Assembly: GCA_934153675.1 (NCBI GenBank)
Contig: CAKPFG010000004.1
Span: forward strand, 20,811 to 84,810
Source of the DNA: an uncultured Bacilli bacterium
GTDB lineage: Bacteria > Bacillota_I > Bacilli_A > RF39 > UBA660
DNA length: 64,000 bases
Direction: 5' to 3'
Shown piece after piece: positions 1 to 9,165 of this stretch. The position numbers were made by a program, and so were the translations under genes. Under the pieces are notes generated by a model that was given only the letters and a program-made list of their open reading frames with translations, ran no database searches and was not told where the DNA came from. Each line of letters opens with the position of its first letter. The first letter of the stretch is position 1.

Positions 1-2
1 TA

Positions 3-389
3 TCGGTTTTATATAATTTAAATGAAAGAATAAATTATATTAAATATTATATATTTTTATATGTTGTGATATTTATATTATTGTTAATTTTATTTGTTCC
101 TTATAATGTTAATTATCATTATAAACTATATATTAATAATAACTATACACTTATTGTAGATGATAATTATTTTCCTTTGAAGAAAACTTACTTATATATA
201 GAAAACAAAAAATATTCTTATAATGTTTTAAATGTCAGCAAACATTTTGTAGATAATAAAATTTATTATGAAGTATTAATAGATATTAATTTGAAAGATT
301 GTAATAAAAAAAATATTATTGATGTTACTATATTAAAAGAAAAAACTACAATATTTAGGAATTTGATTAATAAAATGAAAGGGTGGTAA
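3..389 (+). CDS. Partial membrane-anchored accessory protein of a bacteriocin locus (5' end outside window)
   Basis: The reading frame is open from the first bases of the window, so the N-terminus is missing. The visible part has a charged stretch, one strongly hydrophobic segment (about residues 15-35) and then about 90 polar, Asn/Lys/Tyr-rich residues that would lie outside the membrane. It ends 1 base before the first of two double-glycine-leader peptides, which suggests one transcript. A membrane-anchored extracytoplasmic protein next to such peptides fits a secretion accessory (HlyD/MesE-like) or immunity role. I see no diagnostic motif, so this is inference from context. A GTG at 66 is an internal codon, not a convincing start. 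Confidence 0.55.
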   Translation, partial: SVLYNLNERINYIKYYIFLYVVIFILLLILFVPYNVNYHYKLYINNNYTLIVDDNYFPLKKTYLYIENKKYSYNVLNVSKHFVDNKIYYEVLIDINLKDCNKKNIIDVTILKEKTTIFRNLINKMKGW

Positions 390-390
390 T

Positions 391-534
391 TTGAATAAAC
401 TAACAAAAAAGCAAATGGTTAATATTACAGGCGGCGGGATTAGTATATCAACAATTTCGATAATTGCCGTTGGTATTACTTTTATTACAGGAATTCTTGA
501 TGGCATTTTAAGACCACTTGGGTGCCGTGAATGA
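391..534 (+). CDS. Double-glycine-leader bacteriocin-like peptide 1
   Basis: A 47-residue ORF starting with TTG, with GGGTGG 5 bases upstream as a weak ribosome site. The first 15 residues (LNKLTKKQMVNITGG) match the leader cleaved and exported by C39-peptidase ABC transporters: a hydrophobic/charged pattern ending in Gly-Gly. The remaining 32 residues are a Gly-starting, Ile/Thr/Ser-rich hydrophobic core. It contains a GxxxG motif (GILDG) and ends in PLGCRE with a single Cys. Size, leader and GxxxG fit a class IIb (two-peptide) bacteriocin subunit. Its stop codon overlaps the ATG of the next peptide gene (ATGA), implying coupled translation. The cleavage site and activity are inferred. Confidence 0.7.
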   Translation: MNKLTKKQMVNITGGGISISTISIIAVGITFITGILDGILRPLGCRE

Positions 535-701
535 AAATTTTAAAAAAGGAAGAAATGATAAAAATAAGTGGTGGCAATAGTTATTTAACTTCAACTTTTA
601 TAAGTGCTATAACAAGAGCAGGTAATTCTATTTTAGAAATAGGAAGGAGTCTTGGTAGTGCTATAAGAAGAATTTATGAAAAAAATAGTTGTTCTCTTTA
701 A
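531..701 (+). CDS. Double-glycine-leader bacteriocin-like peptide 2
   Basis: A 56-residue ORF whose ATG overlaps the TGA of the preceding peptide gene. The leader MKILKKEEMIKISGG ends in Gly-Gly. The 41-residue core starts with Asn-Ser, is cationic and amphipathic, and carries a GxxxG motif (GRSLG) followed by two Arg residues. A single Cys lies near the C-terminus. Together with peptide 1 it forms the arrangement expected of a two-peptide class IIb bacteriocin: adjacent genes, both with GG leaders, both with GxxxG. The stop codon runs into a terminator hairpin. Other options are a pheromone or an orphan microcin-like pair, but core length and helix-packing motifs favour bacteriocin. Confidence 0.7.
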   Translation: MKILKKEEMIKISGGNSYLTSTFISAITRAGNSILEIGRSLGSAIRRIYEKNSCSL

Positions 702-729
702 AGATTGTTTTTAATAACAGTCTTTTTTT
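701..729 (+). terminator. Rho-independent terminator after the bacteriocin peptides
   Basis: A 9-bp stem (AAGATTGTT / AACAGTCTT, one G-U pair) with a 6-base loop is followed by a run of seven T. It directly follows the stop codon of peptide 2. Confidence 0.75.
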
Positions 730-730
730 C

Positions 731-759
731 TAGACTAAAAATAATATTCATGTTATAAT
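731..759 (+). promoter_or_regulatory. Sigma-A-type promoter of the DUF368 gene
   Basis: An extended -10 TGTTATAAT (751-759) lies 17 bases downstream of a weak -35 (TAGACT). A GAGGAG ribosome site follows at 769-774, just before the ATG at 781. Confidence 0.6.
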
Positions 760-780
760 TTAATAGTAGAGGAGAGTATT

Positions 781-1659
781 ATGATAATTAATTTTATTAG
801 GGGATTTTTTATGGCCCTTGCAGACAGTGTTCCTGGTGTTAGTGGGGGTACAATAGCTTTTATTATGGGCTTTTATGATAAGTTTATAAATTCATTAGAT
901 GGAATAATTTTTGGTGATAAAAAAAAGAAAAGGGAAAGTTTACTATTTTTAATAAAACTTGGAATAGGCTGGATAGTAGGAATGATTTTATCTTCACTAA
1001 TATTGGCTAATCTATTTGAAAAGAAAATATATATAATAAGTTCCTTATTTTTAGGTTTTATAATTTTTTCTATACCACTTATTATAAAAGAAGAAAAAAA
1101 ATTGTTGAAAGGCAAATATTTGAATTTGATTTTTACTTTAATAGGAATTTTAGTAGTTGTTTTAATAACTTTGTTGAATCCTGTTTCATCAAGTAGTAAA
1201 ATTGTTGATATAACTAATTTGAATTTTGGGTTAATTATATATATTATACTAGTTGGTATGTTTGCAATATCAGCTATGGTACTTCCTGGAATATCAGGCT
1301 CAACATTACTTTTGATTTTTGGTTTATATATACCTATTATGACTGGTATAAAGGAAGTTTTACATCTAAATTTTGCTTATCTGCCAGCTTTAATAGTATT
1401 TGGTGTTGGGGTAATACTTGGTGTTGTATTAGTTATTAAATCAATAAAAAAGGCTTTAGAAAAATGGCGAAGTCAAACTATATATTTAATACTTGGTCTT
1501 ATGCTTGGTAGTATATATGCTATTATAATGGGACCTACTACCTTAAAAGATCAAATGGATCCCATGAGTTTAAAAACTTTTAGCATATTATTTTTTATAA
1601 TAGGTGGTTTAATTATTTTTGGTTTAGATAAATTAAAAATGATATTGAGTAAAAAATAA
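781..1659 (+). CDS. popT: DUF368 family polyprenyl-phosphate (C55-P) translocase
   Basis: A 292-residue polytopic membrane protein. It has the DUF368 N-terminal signature (ADSVPGVSGGT, residues about 14-24) and the related internal repeat (AMVLPGISGSTLL, about residues 161-173). DUF368 proteins (PopT) are known to return undecaprenyl phosphate to the cytoplasmic face for reuse in wall polymer synthesis. Length and repeat structure match the family. The gene stands alone between its own promoter and a strong terminator. The family assignment is clear from the paired PG[VI]SGxT motifs; the lipid substrate is taken from the family. Confidence 0.88.
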   Translation: MIINFIRGFFMALADSVPGVSGGTIAFIMGFYDKFINSLDGIIFGDKKKKRESLLFLIKLGIGWIVGMILSSLILANLFEKKIYIISSLFLGFIIFSIPLIIKEEKKLLKGKYLNLIFTLIGILVVVLITLLNPVSSSSKIVDITNLNFGLIIYIILVGMFAISAMVLPGISGSTLLLIFGLYIPIMTGIKEVLHLNFAYLPALIVFGVGVILGVVLVIKSIKKALEKWRSQTIYLILGLMLGSIYAIIMGPTTLKDQMDPMSLKTFSILFFIIGGLIIFGLDKLKMILSKK

Positions 1660-1683
1660 AATGTTTATGAATAAAAAACAAGG

Positions 1684-1731
1684 ACTGATTTTAAAATTTA
1701 CTCTTTTAATTTTAAAATCAGTTTTGTTTTT
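1684..1731 (+). terminator. Strong rho-independent terminator
   Basis: A perfect 15-bp stem (1684-1698 with 1708-1722) and a 9-base loop, followed by a T-rich tract. Confidence 0.85.
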
Positions 1732-1753
1732 TATTTATCTTTTAATTTATACG

Positions 1754-1762
1754 TGTTATAAT
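1754..1762 (+). promoter_or_regulatory. Extended -10 promoter element
   Basis: TGTTATAAT precedes the zinc-ribbon gene. A GGGAGTG ribosome site follows at 1770-1776. No clear -35 is seen. Confidence 0.5.
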
Positions 1763-1781
1763 TAAAATAGGGAGTGATTAT

Positions 1782-2714
1782 ATGAATTGTCCTTACTGTG
1801 GAACTAGTATTCAAGAAAATCAAATATTTTGTCCAAAATGTGGAAATCGAATTATTAATCATATTATAACTGAGAATTATGAATTAAGTGACACTAGAGA
1901 ATTAGAATTATATATAGATAAAAATTATAAGAAAATATCTAACAAAGTATTTTCATTTCCAACTTTTTTTCTATCTGTTTTTTATTTTTTCTATAGAAAA
2001 ATGTATTTACTTGCTTTCTTTTTTGCAATATTAAATATTAGTATATGTTTTTTTGCTATTATTAATTATAAAATAGCATTAATTTTATTAGTTGGCACAT
2101 ATCTTTTATCTTTTATAATAGCTATTAAATTTAATAGTATTTATATAAACTTTGCAAATCATAAGATAAATAAAATAAAGAAAAAACATTTTCAGTTATC
2201 TAATTATGAGATAGACGAAAAAATAAAAGATGCTGGTGGAACTAATTTATTATCTCCTGTTTTATTTTTAACTATTTTACTTTTTTTTAATTTTTTCTCA
2301 GTTAAATATTTTAAATTTAATCAAATTGACTTATTATCAAATAACGATTATTTAGTTTCATCAAATATTAATACAAATGCTTTGATGAAATTAAATTTAG
2401 ATAAATCATTTATTTGGTACAAGGATAAAGATAATAAATCAGATAATTATTACGTTGGTACATATAATTTATATAATAATAAATTGGCTATTAAAAAATC
2501 TACTGAATTTAATATAAATACTAATAATATAAAAAATAATAAAAATTATTATATTATAGAATTTAATATAAATCGAACTGTATTAAATGGGGTATCTAAT
2601 ATATCAAATGATAAAATTATATATTATGGTATTTATGACACTACTAATGATTCCATTGATTTAAATAATGTGAATGGGCAAGATTATTTTCGTTTAATAA
2701 AAATAAAAGAATAG
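1782..2714 (+). CDS. Zinc-ribbon membrane protein with DUF2628-like segment
   Basis: 310 residues. The N-terminus is a zinc ribbon with CxxC pairs at Cys3/Cys6 and Cys17/Cys20. It is followed by hydrophobic segments at about residues 55-115 that begin with a Phe-rich stretch and YRKMY, resembling the DUF2628 pattern. A single further membrane helix (about 155-175) leads into an Asn/Lys/Tyr-rich C-terminal region of about 130 residues, probably outside the cell. Function is unknown. It is one of four zinc-ribbon membrane or SPFH proteins in this window. It converges on the minus-strand gene downstream through a shared terminator. Confidence 0.7.
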   Translation: MNCPYCGTSIQENQIFCPKCGNRIINHIITENYELSDTRELELYIDKNYKKISNKVFSFPTFFLSVFYFFYRKMYLLAFFFAILNISICFFAIINYKIALILLVGTYLLSFIIAIKFNSIYINFANHKINKIKKKHFQLSNYEIDEKIKDAGGTNLLSPVLFLTILLFFNFFSVKYFKFNQIDLLSNNDYLVSSNINTNALMKLNLDKSFIWYKDKDNKSDNYYVGTYNLYNNKLAIKKSTEFNINTNNIKNNKNYYIIEFNINRTVLNGVSNISNDKIIYYGIYDTTNDSIDLNNVNGQDYFRLIKIKE

Positions 2715-2731
2715 GAAAAACTATTCTTTTT
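2705..2731. terminator. Bidirectional terminator between convergent genes
   Basis: A 10-bp stem AAAAGAATAG / CTATTCTTTT with a 6-base loop. It has T on the plus side and T-rich sequence when read on the minus strand. It includes the stop codons of both neighbouring genes. Confidence 0.75.
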
Positions 2732-3368
2732 AACATAATATTTTCAGATATTTATCTGGTATAGTTAATTGTTTAATATTTTTATAATGTTCAGAGATTC
2801 TCATTAATCCATCCTTTCCATGAGGATATACAATATTAAAATCATTAAGTATTTTTTCTAAATATATTTTGTATAATATTAACTGCTTTAATTTTTCTTT
2901 ATTATTTAAACTATTAGGTATAGGTAAGTGGGCATCAATATCAAAACAATTATTGGTAGTAATAGCGTTAATAGCTTGATCAATTCTTATTTCAATTACA
3001 GGATAAGTGCTATTTTCATATGGACTAATATGTATTAATTTATTTTTAGGTAAATAATCTTTTCTTTTCAAAGCACCATAATTTCCAAAACCAATTTTAT
3101 TGATAACAGAATTATTATTTAATTGATATTCTAAAATTTTTATTCCTTTTTTATTTTCATTATTCATAAGTATTTTAGCAATCTCAAATGCATCTTGAGG
3201 AAAATAAAAAAAATGCTTATATATTTTATTTTGATATACAAAAGTATTTAATTTATATAAGGAATTTTTATTTTGAATATTAAAAATTGGAATGTTATTG
3301 AAATAAATTTGTTTATTTATATAACATTCATATTCCCTTTTATCTTTTATAATTCTATATACTAACAA
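2730..3368 (-). CDS. Hypothetical protein
   Basis: About 212 residues. I place the start at the TTG at 3368 because GGTGAT lies 3 bases upstream of it, the ribosome-site pattern used by several genes here. No membrane segment or catalytic motif is recognised. The protein is rich in Asn, Ile, Lys and Tyr, with a conserved-looking centre (PYENSTYPVIEIRIDQA) and a basic C-terminus. It lies 21 bases downstream of a DUF6512-type membrane protein gene in the same direction, so the two are probably co-transcribed. I do not recognise the family. Confidence 0.55.
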   Translation of the reverse strand: MLVYRIIKDKREYECYINKQIYFNNIPIFNIQNKNSLYKLNTFVYQNKIYKHFFYFPQDAFEIAKILMNNENKKGIKILEYQLNNNSVINKIGFGNYGALKRKDYLPKNKLIHISPYENSTYPVIEIRIDQAINAITTNNCFDIDAHLPIPNSLNNKEKLKQLILYKIYLEKILNDFNIVYPHGKDGLMRISEHYKNIKQLTIPDKYLKILC

Positions 3369-3389
3369 GATATCACCCAATAAAATATA

Positions 3390-3926
3390 TTAAATATTAT
3401 AGTTATTGATTCCATAAATATTTTTAGTAGTATCTAAAAATATGTAATTTTTTATAGGATTATATGTTAAAAAGCCAAATATTATATATGATATTATTAT
3501 TAAAATAAAACTTAAATAATTTATATAGTTTATATTTTTCTTTCTTAAAATATAATAACTTATTATTTGTGTTATTATAATCACTATAATCATTAATGAT
3601 ATACTTATTAGTATATTTTCACCAATAATATTATATATTGGTAAAAATATTAATAAATATATGATAATACTTATAATTGATGTGATAAATATATTAAATA
3701 CGAAATTATTTGTTTTTATCTTGTTTTTATATAAAATAATGTAATCAATAATTCCATAAAAACAAATACTTGAAAATAAAATTTTCATATGCTCCCATAT
3801 AGATTCATTAACTGGGAAAAATATTGCAAACAATGGGTTTTTAAACCATTCATATAAAAAATGAAATAAAAAACATAAAGCAATAATAAAAATTGTACTG
3901 ATAATTTTATCTTTTTTTAATGTCAT
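3390..3926 (-). CDS. DUF6512-like integral membrane protein
   Basis: 178 residues with five or six hydrophobic segments. The motif FPVNESIWEHMK, after the first membrane segment, matches what I recall of the DUF6512 family; the function is unknown. An upstream in-frame ATG at 3947 would add seven residues. The ATG at 3926 is preferred because AAGGAAA lies 4-6 bases before it. It appears to be the first gene of a two-gene minus-strand unit. Confidence 0.65.
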   Translation of the reverse strand: MTLKKDKIISTIFIIALCFLFHFLYEWFKNPLFAIFFPVNESIWEHMKILFSSICFYGIIDYIILYKNKIKTNNFVFNIFITSIISIIIYLLIFLPIYNIIGENILISISLMIIVIIITQIISYYILRKKNINYINYLSFILIIISYIIFGFLTYNPIKNYIFLDTTKNIYGINNYNI

Positions 3927-3965
3927 AAATTTTCCTTTCTTATTCATAATAAAAATGGTGATAAA

Positions 3966-4766
3966 ATGAAAATAAGATTAGGTTATGCTTGTATTTGAAA
4001 GACCCTTGATATTACATTATCAGGTATGCTTACATATACATATTTTCAGAAATTAGGAGATAGTGGTTATACTAAGTTAAATATAGTAATATTAAAAAAT
4101 TTTAAAAATTTAGAGGAAATTTTAAAAGAATAGGTAAAATTATTAATGAAAATAATATGAGAGTAGATATGCATATAGATCCATATTATGTTTTGAATAG
4201 TGTGAATAGTGATGTTGTAAAATCTAGTATTAATATATGCAGAATTTATCAAAATATGTTTAATTTGATGAATATTAATTCAAATTTAATTTTTCATATT
4301 GGGGTAAGACAATTAGCAAGGAGGAGAAAATAAAAAGATTTATAAAAAATTTTAACTTATTAGATGATGATATCAAAAAAATAATTTTGATAGAAAATGA
4401 TGATAAAATATATACGATTGAAGATTGTATATATCTAAAAGAACAAATGTTGGAATTTGTCTTGATTATCATCATTATAAATGCAATAATTTAGGAAAAA
4501 TATTAGAACAAAATTTAGAATATATATTAACCTCGAAAAAGAATTTTAAGATGCACTTTTCGTCTTTTAAAAGTAAGAAAGAAAATAGGGTTCATCATGA
4601 TTATATAGATGTAAAATCATTTATGAAATTTTTAGATATTATCAAAAAATATGATCAAGATATAGATATAATGATTGAGACCACGGCAAAAGATGATGCG
4701 GTTTTTAGGTTGTTAAGACAATTAAAATATTATGGTTATAAGGTAGATGCATCTATATATTTGTAA
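3966..4766 (+). pseudogene. uvsE: Broken UV damage endonuclease (uvsE)
   Basis: Fragments in different frames align in order with UvsE, the UV-dimer endonuclease. The N-terminus (MKIRLGYACI, then KTLD) is cut by a TGA at 3996-3998 where a sense codon is expected. The middle (INENNMRVDMH, VLNS, VVKSSI) is in another frame. Then come RFIKNFNLLDDDIKK and IENDDKIYTIED, and last the C-terminal part ICLDYHHYKCNN ... HHDYID. At least two frameshifts are needed, and about 30-60 codons between LEEILK and INENN are missing. This is established decay rather than a sequencing slip. The remnant lies next to surface-protein and IS remnants. Confidence 0.8.
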
Positions 4767-4804
4767 AAATCCATAAAATGTTGTATACTAATAGTATAGA
4801 ATTT

Positions 4805-5211
<407 letters not shown>

Positions 5212-5222
5212 TAGGAGGATAT

Positions 5223-6704
5223 ATGAAAAAAATGGCAATATTTATATTTCTTTTTTTATCATTTATGGTATCAAATGTGAAAGCTTATGAATCATATAAA
5301 ATAGGTGATTCTGTTACATATAAGAATATAGACTATTATGTGATAAAAGATAGTGATAAAAATAAGGATTATGTTACTTTATTAAAAAAAGAACCATTAA
5401 AAAAGGATGAAGTTGATTTATCATCAACGGAATTAAAAAATAAAATAAATTACGAAAAGGATTATCTGCAAATGGCTTATTATTCAAGTGGTAATTGTGT
5501 TTCAGCAGGTAATAAATCTGGATGTGTTGTTGATTATAAATTATCAGATGTAAAGCAGGTTATAGATACCTGGGTAAATAAAAATGGCATGTTAAGTGAT
5601 TTAAAAAAAGACGAAACAGGATATAGTGCTAGACTTATAACAATAGATGAACTTATAAATGATTTGGGATATAGTGATAATGGTCAAGGAACGATTATGA
5701 TGTCTGAAAATAAAACGCCAAGTTTTTTGATAAAAAATTATTATTATTGGACCATGAGCCCAAAGGGAGATTCAAAAATTGAGGCTTTTGAAATTGGATT
5801 TAATGAAGTTGTTAGTACTTGTGTTGGAACAAAGGGAACTTATGTTCGCCCTGTTATTAATTTAAAAAAGGCAAAAATAAAGAATATAAATGAAAAAGAA
5901 TTTCAAACAGGTGATGTAGTTTATTATAATAATGTTAAATTTTTTGTTATAAAAAATAGTGATGCAAATAGTAAAAATGTTACCCTATTAAAAGCAGAAC
6001 CATTAACAGTAGCTGAGGTAAATAAATATGGAAAAGGAATAATTAATAGATATACAAACTCAGATGGTGCTGTTTCAAAAGATGGGTATGGTGCTATTGC
6101 ATATTATTCACGATCAGATTGTAAATATTTAAATGAAAAAGATATATCTGGATGTAGTACTAATTATGACATTTCTGATATTAAACGTGTTGTGGATAAT
6201 TGGGGAAATGATTTTTTTTCATCAGAGTTATTATCTTTAGATGATTTAGGATACAGTTTAAGATTGTTAACAATAGATGATTTTATAAATAATTTTGGAT
6301 ATGTAGGAAAAAATGATTCAATAACAGCTGATAGCATATATGAACCTTCGAATAGTACTCCTAATTTTGTTTCAAAAATATTTTCTTGTTGGACAATGAG
6401 TAGTGATTCAGATAATGATACATCTGTATATTATAAAAATACCTCAAATTATTCATCTGAATATATTAAAAAGTATTATCCTTTCTTATTTGATGATCTT
6501 GGTTCAGCAGCAGTTTATTTACCTAACTTTTCCGTTTGTCCCGTTGTAACTATTAAAAAAATGGATGTAACTGATAATACTTTCCAAACTGTAAATGTTC
6601 CAGATACTTTTTTAAATTTTAAAGTATTGACTCTAATTGGTATATGTTTAATTTTAATAGTACCTTTAGTGGTTTTTGTAATAATTAAAACAAGAAAAAG
6701 CTGA
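5223..6704 (+). CDS. Two-repeat secreted surface protein with VPDTF sorting signal
   Basis: 493 residues. A signal peptide (about 1-21, ending VKA) is followed by two diverged copies of a roughly 200-residue unit (about 22-215 and 225-450). Each unit opens with a GDxVxYxNxxxxVIKxSD pattern and VTLLKxEPL, and has a Cys-containing YYSxxxC segment. Each continues with RLxTIDxxIxxxGY and WTMS, and closes with a PV[IV]xxKK strand. The closing part resembles DUF6273-type domains. The C-terminus is VPDTF (459-463), a hydrophobic helix and a basic tail, i.e. a sortase-type sorting signal. The motif is shared with the protein at 17301, which sits next to a sortase. The ribosome site is AGGAGG. Function is unknown. 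Confidence 0.75.
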   Translation: MKKMAIFIFLFLSFMVSNVKAYESYKIGDSVTYKNIDYYVIKDSDKNKDYVTLLKKEPLKKDEVDLSSTELKNKINYEKDYLQMAYYSSGNCVSAGNKSGCVVDYKLSDVKQVIDTWVNKNGMLSDLKKDETGYSARLITIDELINDLGYSDNGQGTIMMSENKTPSFLIKNYYYWTMSPKGDSKIEAFEIGFNEVVSTCVGTKGTYVRPVINLKKAKIKNINEKEFQTGDVVYYNNVKFFVIKNSDANSKNVTLLKAEPLTVAEVNKYGKGIINRYTNSDGAVSKDGYGAIAYYSRSDCKYLNEKDISGCSTNYDISDIKRVVDNWGNDFFSSELLSLDDLGYSLRLLTIDDFINNFGYVGKNDSITADSIYEPSNSTPNFVSKIFSCWTMSSDSDNDTSVYYKNTSNYSSEYIKKYYPFLFDDLGSAAVYLPNFSVCPVVTIKKMDVTDNTFQTVNVPDTFLNFKVLTLIGICLILIVPLVVFVIIKTRKS

Positions 6705-6780
6705 AATGTACTCCATAGAGTAGATAGTATAAAAAAGCAAATATAAGTTAAATTATGGTAGAATACACTTCCGAAAGGAG

Positions 6781-7304
6781 GTGTTTTCTTCATCTTCAAA
6801 AGGACAAAAATTCAGAAGATTTTCAGATGAAGAACGAACTGAAATAGTAAATAAATATTTATCTGGTAAATATAGTTATCAAATTTTGATAAATGAATAT
6901 GGCATTAGTGGTGTACAGTTCATACTATGGTTGTTAAATACAATAAAACTGGAACTACTATTTCAGAACAAAAAGGTCTTCCTAAAGAAAAGGATTTGAC
7001 GCACGAAGATTACAAAAAAAGATACGAAATATTAAAAAAATACCGAGTCTTCCTCAAGGTACAACAGAAGAAAAAGTAAATGTTGTAAGAGAACTTCGGC
7101 TAACATATCCTTTAAGGATTCTTCTAAAAATATCAGGACTAGCTAAATCAGTATATTATTATACTTTATCTAAAACTGATAAAAATGATAAAAACAAAGA
7201 AATTATAGATAAAATAAAAGTGAAATTAAAAGGACTGTCACCTGTAAATTATAGGTGACAGTCCTCTAATTAATAAATATTATAAAGTGTCCAACTTTTT
7301 GGGT
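6781..7304 (+). mobile_element. Degraded IS3-family insertion sequence remnant
   Basis: Translation from 6781 gives KFRRFSDEERTEIV and a helix-turn-helix (SYQILINEYGISG), typical of IS3-type OrfA. It then shifts frame. Further fragments (VNVVRELRLTYPLRILLK, LAKSVYYY) match the start of an OrfB integrase. The catalytic domain is absent. GTGTCCAACTTTTTGGGTT at 7287-7305 looks like the right terminal repeat of IS150/IS3-type elements. I do not find the matching left end. The element is non-functional. Confidence 0.7.
7231..7265 (+). repeat. 13-bp perfect hairpin inside the IS remnant
   Basis: AGGACTGTCACCT and its exact complement are separated by 9 bases. No T run follows, so it is not a standard terminator. 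Comparable hairpins occur near the right end of many IS3-type elements. Confidence 0.6.
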
Positions 7305-7391
7305 TAATATTAAAACTTACTTCGTTCGCCTTTGATTTTTCTATTTGCTTTTTTTAGATGTCTACCGATTTGGGTTCACATCCAATCAACG

Positions 7392-9068
7392 TTAATTTGC
7401 TTTTTTCGTATCTATCATAACTGGTGTAATTATTGGTCTTCTTCCTGTTACATTTGTAATATAACTTGATAATTCAGTTATGATATTAGATTTAATTTCA
7501 TTAAAAGATACATATTTTTTAATATTATCTAATATTATTTTCTTGGATATGGATTCTAATTTATTTATTAAGTCGTAATTTTCTTGAACATATACAAATC
7601 CACGAGTTGTTATATTGACATCTCCAAGTAATTTTTTTTCTTTAGTATCTATATTAGCAATAACAACCACAATCCCATCATTGGACATTGTTTTTCTCTC
7701 ACGCATAACGGCAGACGATACTTCACCAATTCTATTACCATCAACATATATATCTCCAGCTTGAACGTGGCCTTTTTTTTGTATTTTTCCTTTTCTTATT
7801 GATAATATTTCTCCATTTTCTAAAATGAAACAATTATCTTTAGGAATACCACATTCTATAGCAACATCGGCGTGACTTTTAAGCATTCTAAATTCACCAT
7901 GAAAAGGCATGAAATATTTAGGCTTTATTAATCTTAACATCAGTTTTAGTTCTTCTTGATTACCATGTCCTGATGTATGAACGTCAGCTAGAGAAGAATT
8001 AGTACAAACTTTAACGTTTTGTAAATATAATTTATTAATTGTTTTAGAAATGCTTAAAGCATTTCCTGGTATAGCAGATGATGATAATATAACTAAATCA
8101 TCTTTTTGTAATTTAATTTGTCTATGTGTGCCGTTAGCTATTCTAGATAAAGCAGCAAGTGGTTCGCCTTGAGAACCAGTGCATAAAAGACATACTTTAC
8201 TTGGATCTAATTTATTTGCTTCGATTGGATCTATAAATATATCTTTATGTTTTATATAACCTTCTTTTAAGGAAATTTCAATATTGTTTTCCATACTTCT
8301 TCCAAAAATAGCAATTTTACGGTTATTTCTTTTACAAGTATCTACTATGTGTTTTAATCTGTATATATTAGATGCAAATGTAGCAATAATAATTCTACCA
8401 CTATGTCTTAAAAATATCTCAGATAAGGTGGCATCTACTTTAGATTCACTAGTACTCATACCTTCATTTAGTGCATTAGTACTATCACTTAATAGTAAGC
8501 TAACACCTTTTTGCCCAATGGCAGCCATTTTATGAATATTAGCCATTGGTCCAATTGGCGTAAAATCAAATTTAAAATCTCCAGTTGTTACGATAGTTCC
8601 ATTAGGTGTATTAATTACTATTCCGTGTGAATCAGGAATAGAGTGTGTTGTTCTAAAAAATTCTATATTAATATTTTTAAATTTAACTTTGGTTTTTTCT
8701 GTATATACATATAAATTTTTATATTTAATATTTTTATCTTCTAGTTTTTTTCTGATTAATCCAGCAGCCTGATTAGGAGCATAAATAGCTGGAATATTAA
8801 TGTAACTAAGTAAAAAAGGAATTCCACCAATATGATCTTCGTGTCCATGTGTTATAAATAAGGCTTTAATTTTATATTCATTTTTCTTTAAGTAGTTAAA
8901 ATCTGGAATAATATAATCAACACCAGGTAGTTCACTCGTTGGAAAAGTAATACCTACGTCTGTGATAATAATTTCATTTCCACATTCAACGCAATAACAA
9001 TTCTTTCCAACTTCGCCAAGTCCACCTAGAGCATATACTAAAGTATCATTATTTTCGAAAAATTTCAT
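7392..9068 (-). CDS. rnjA: Ribonuclease J
   Basis: 558 residues, the usual length of RNase J. The metallo-beta-lactamase core carries HxHxDH (H74, H76, D78, H79). The beta-CASP region and the C-terminal domain, ending TGRRPIITPVMI, are complete. RNase J combines endonuclease and 5'-3' exonuclease activity in mRNA decay and rRNA maturation. An AAAGGAGG ribosome site precedes the ATG and a good promoter lies upstream. No clear terminator follows: the IS remnant occupies the 3' flank, so the original downstream region may have been lost. Confidence 0.95.
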   Translation of the reverse strand: MKFFENNDTLVYALGGLGEVGKNCYCVECGNEIIITDVGITFPTSELPGVDYIIPDFNYLKKNEYKIKALFITHGHEDHIGGIPFLLSYINIPAIYAPNQAAGLIRKKLEDKNIKYKNLYVYTEKTKVKFKNINIEFFRTTHSIPDSHGIVINTPNGTIVTTGDFKFDFTPIGPMANIHKMAAIGQKGVSLLLSDSTNALNEGMSTSESKVDATLSEIFLRHSGRIIIATFASNIYRLKHIVDTCKRNNRKIAIFGRSMENNIEISLKEGYIKHKDIFIDPIEANKLDPSKVCLLCTGSQGEPLAALSRIANGTHRQIKLQKDDLVILSSSAIPGNALSISKTINKLYLQNVKVCTNSSLADVHTSGHGNQEELKLMLRLIKPKYFMPFHGEFRMLKSHADVAIECGIPKDNCFILENGEILSIRKGKIQKKGHVQAGDIYVDGNRIGEVSSAVMRERKTMSNDGIVVVIANIDTKEKKLLGDVNITTRGFVYVQENYDLINKLESISKKIILDNIKKYVSFNEIKSNIITELSSYITNVTGRRPIITPVMIDTKKAN

Positions 9069-9097
9069 TTTAACCTCCTTTCTTTTGCGACCTAATC

Positions 9098-9126
9098 ATT
9101 ATACTATTTATTTAGTAATTTGTAAA
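9098..9126 (-). promoter_or_regulatory. Sigma-A promoter of RNase J
   Basis: Read on the minus strand: TTTACA, 17 bases, TATAAT, followed by AAAGGAGG and the start codon. Confidence 0.75.
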
Positions 9127-9165
9127 GTTAAGTATTATATGTTAAAATGTTTTTGGTGATGAATC

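Noticed and set aside
3996..3998. In-frame TGA in uvsE as a recoded codon (alternative genetic code or selenocysteine)
   Set aside because: TGA ends many intact genes here, and the same uvsE copy has further frameshifts and a deletion, so it is simply a dead gene.
8284..8535. Open frame on the plus strand inside rnjA
   Set aside because: It lies wholly antisense to a conserved gene and has no ribosome site or family resemblance.
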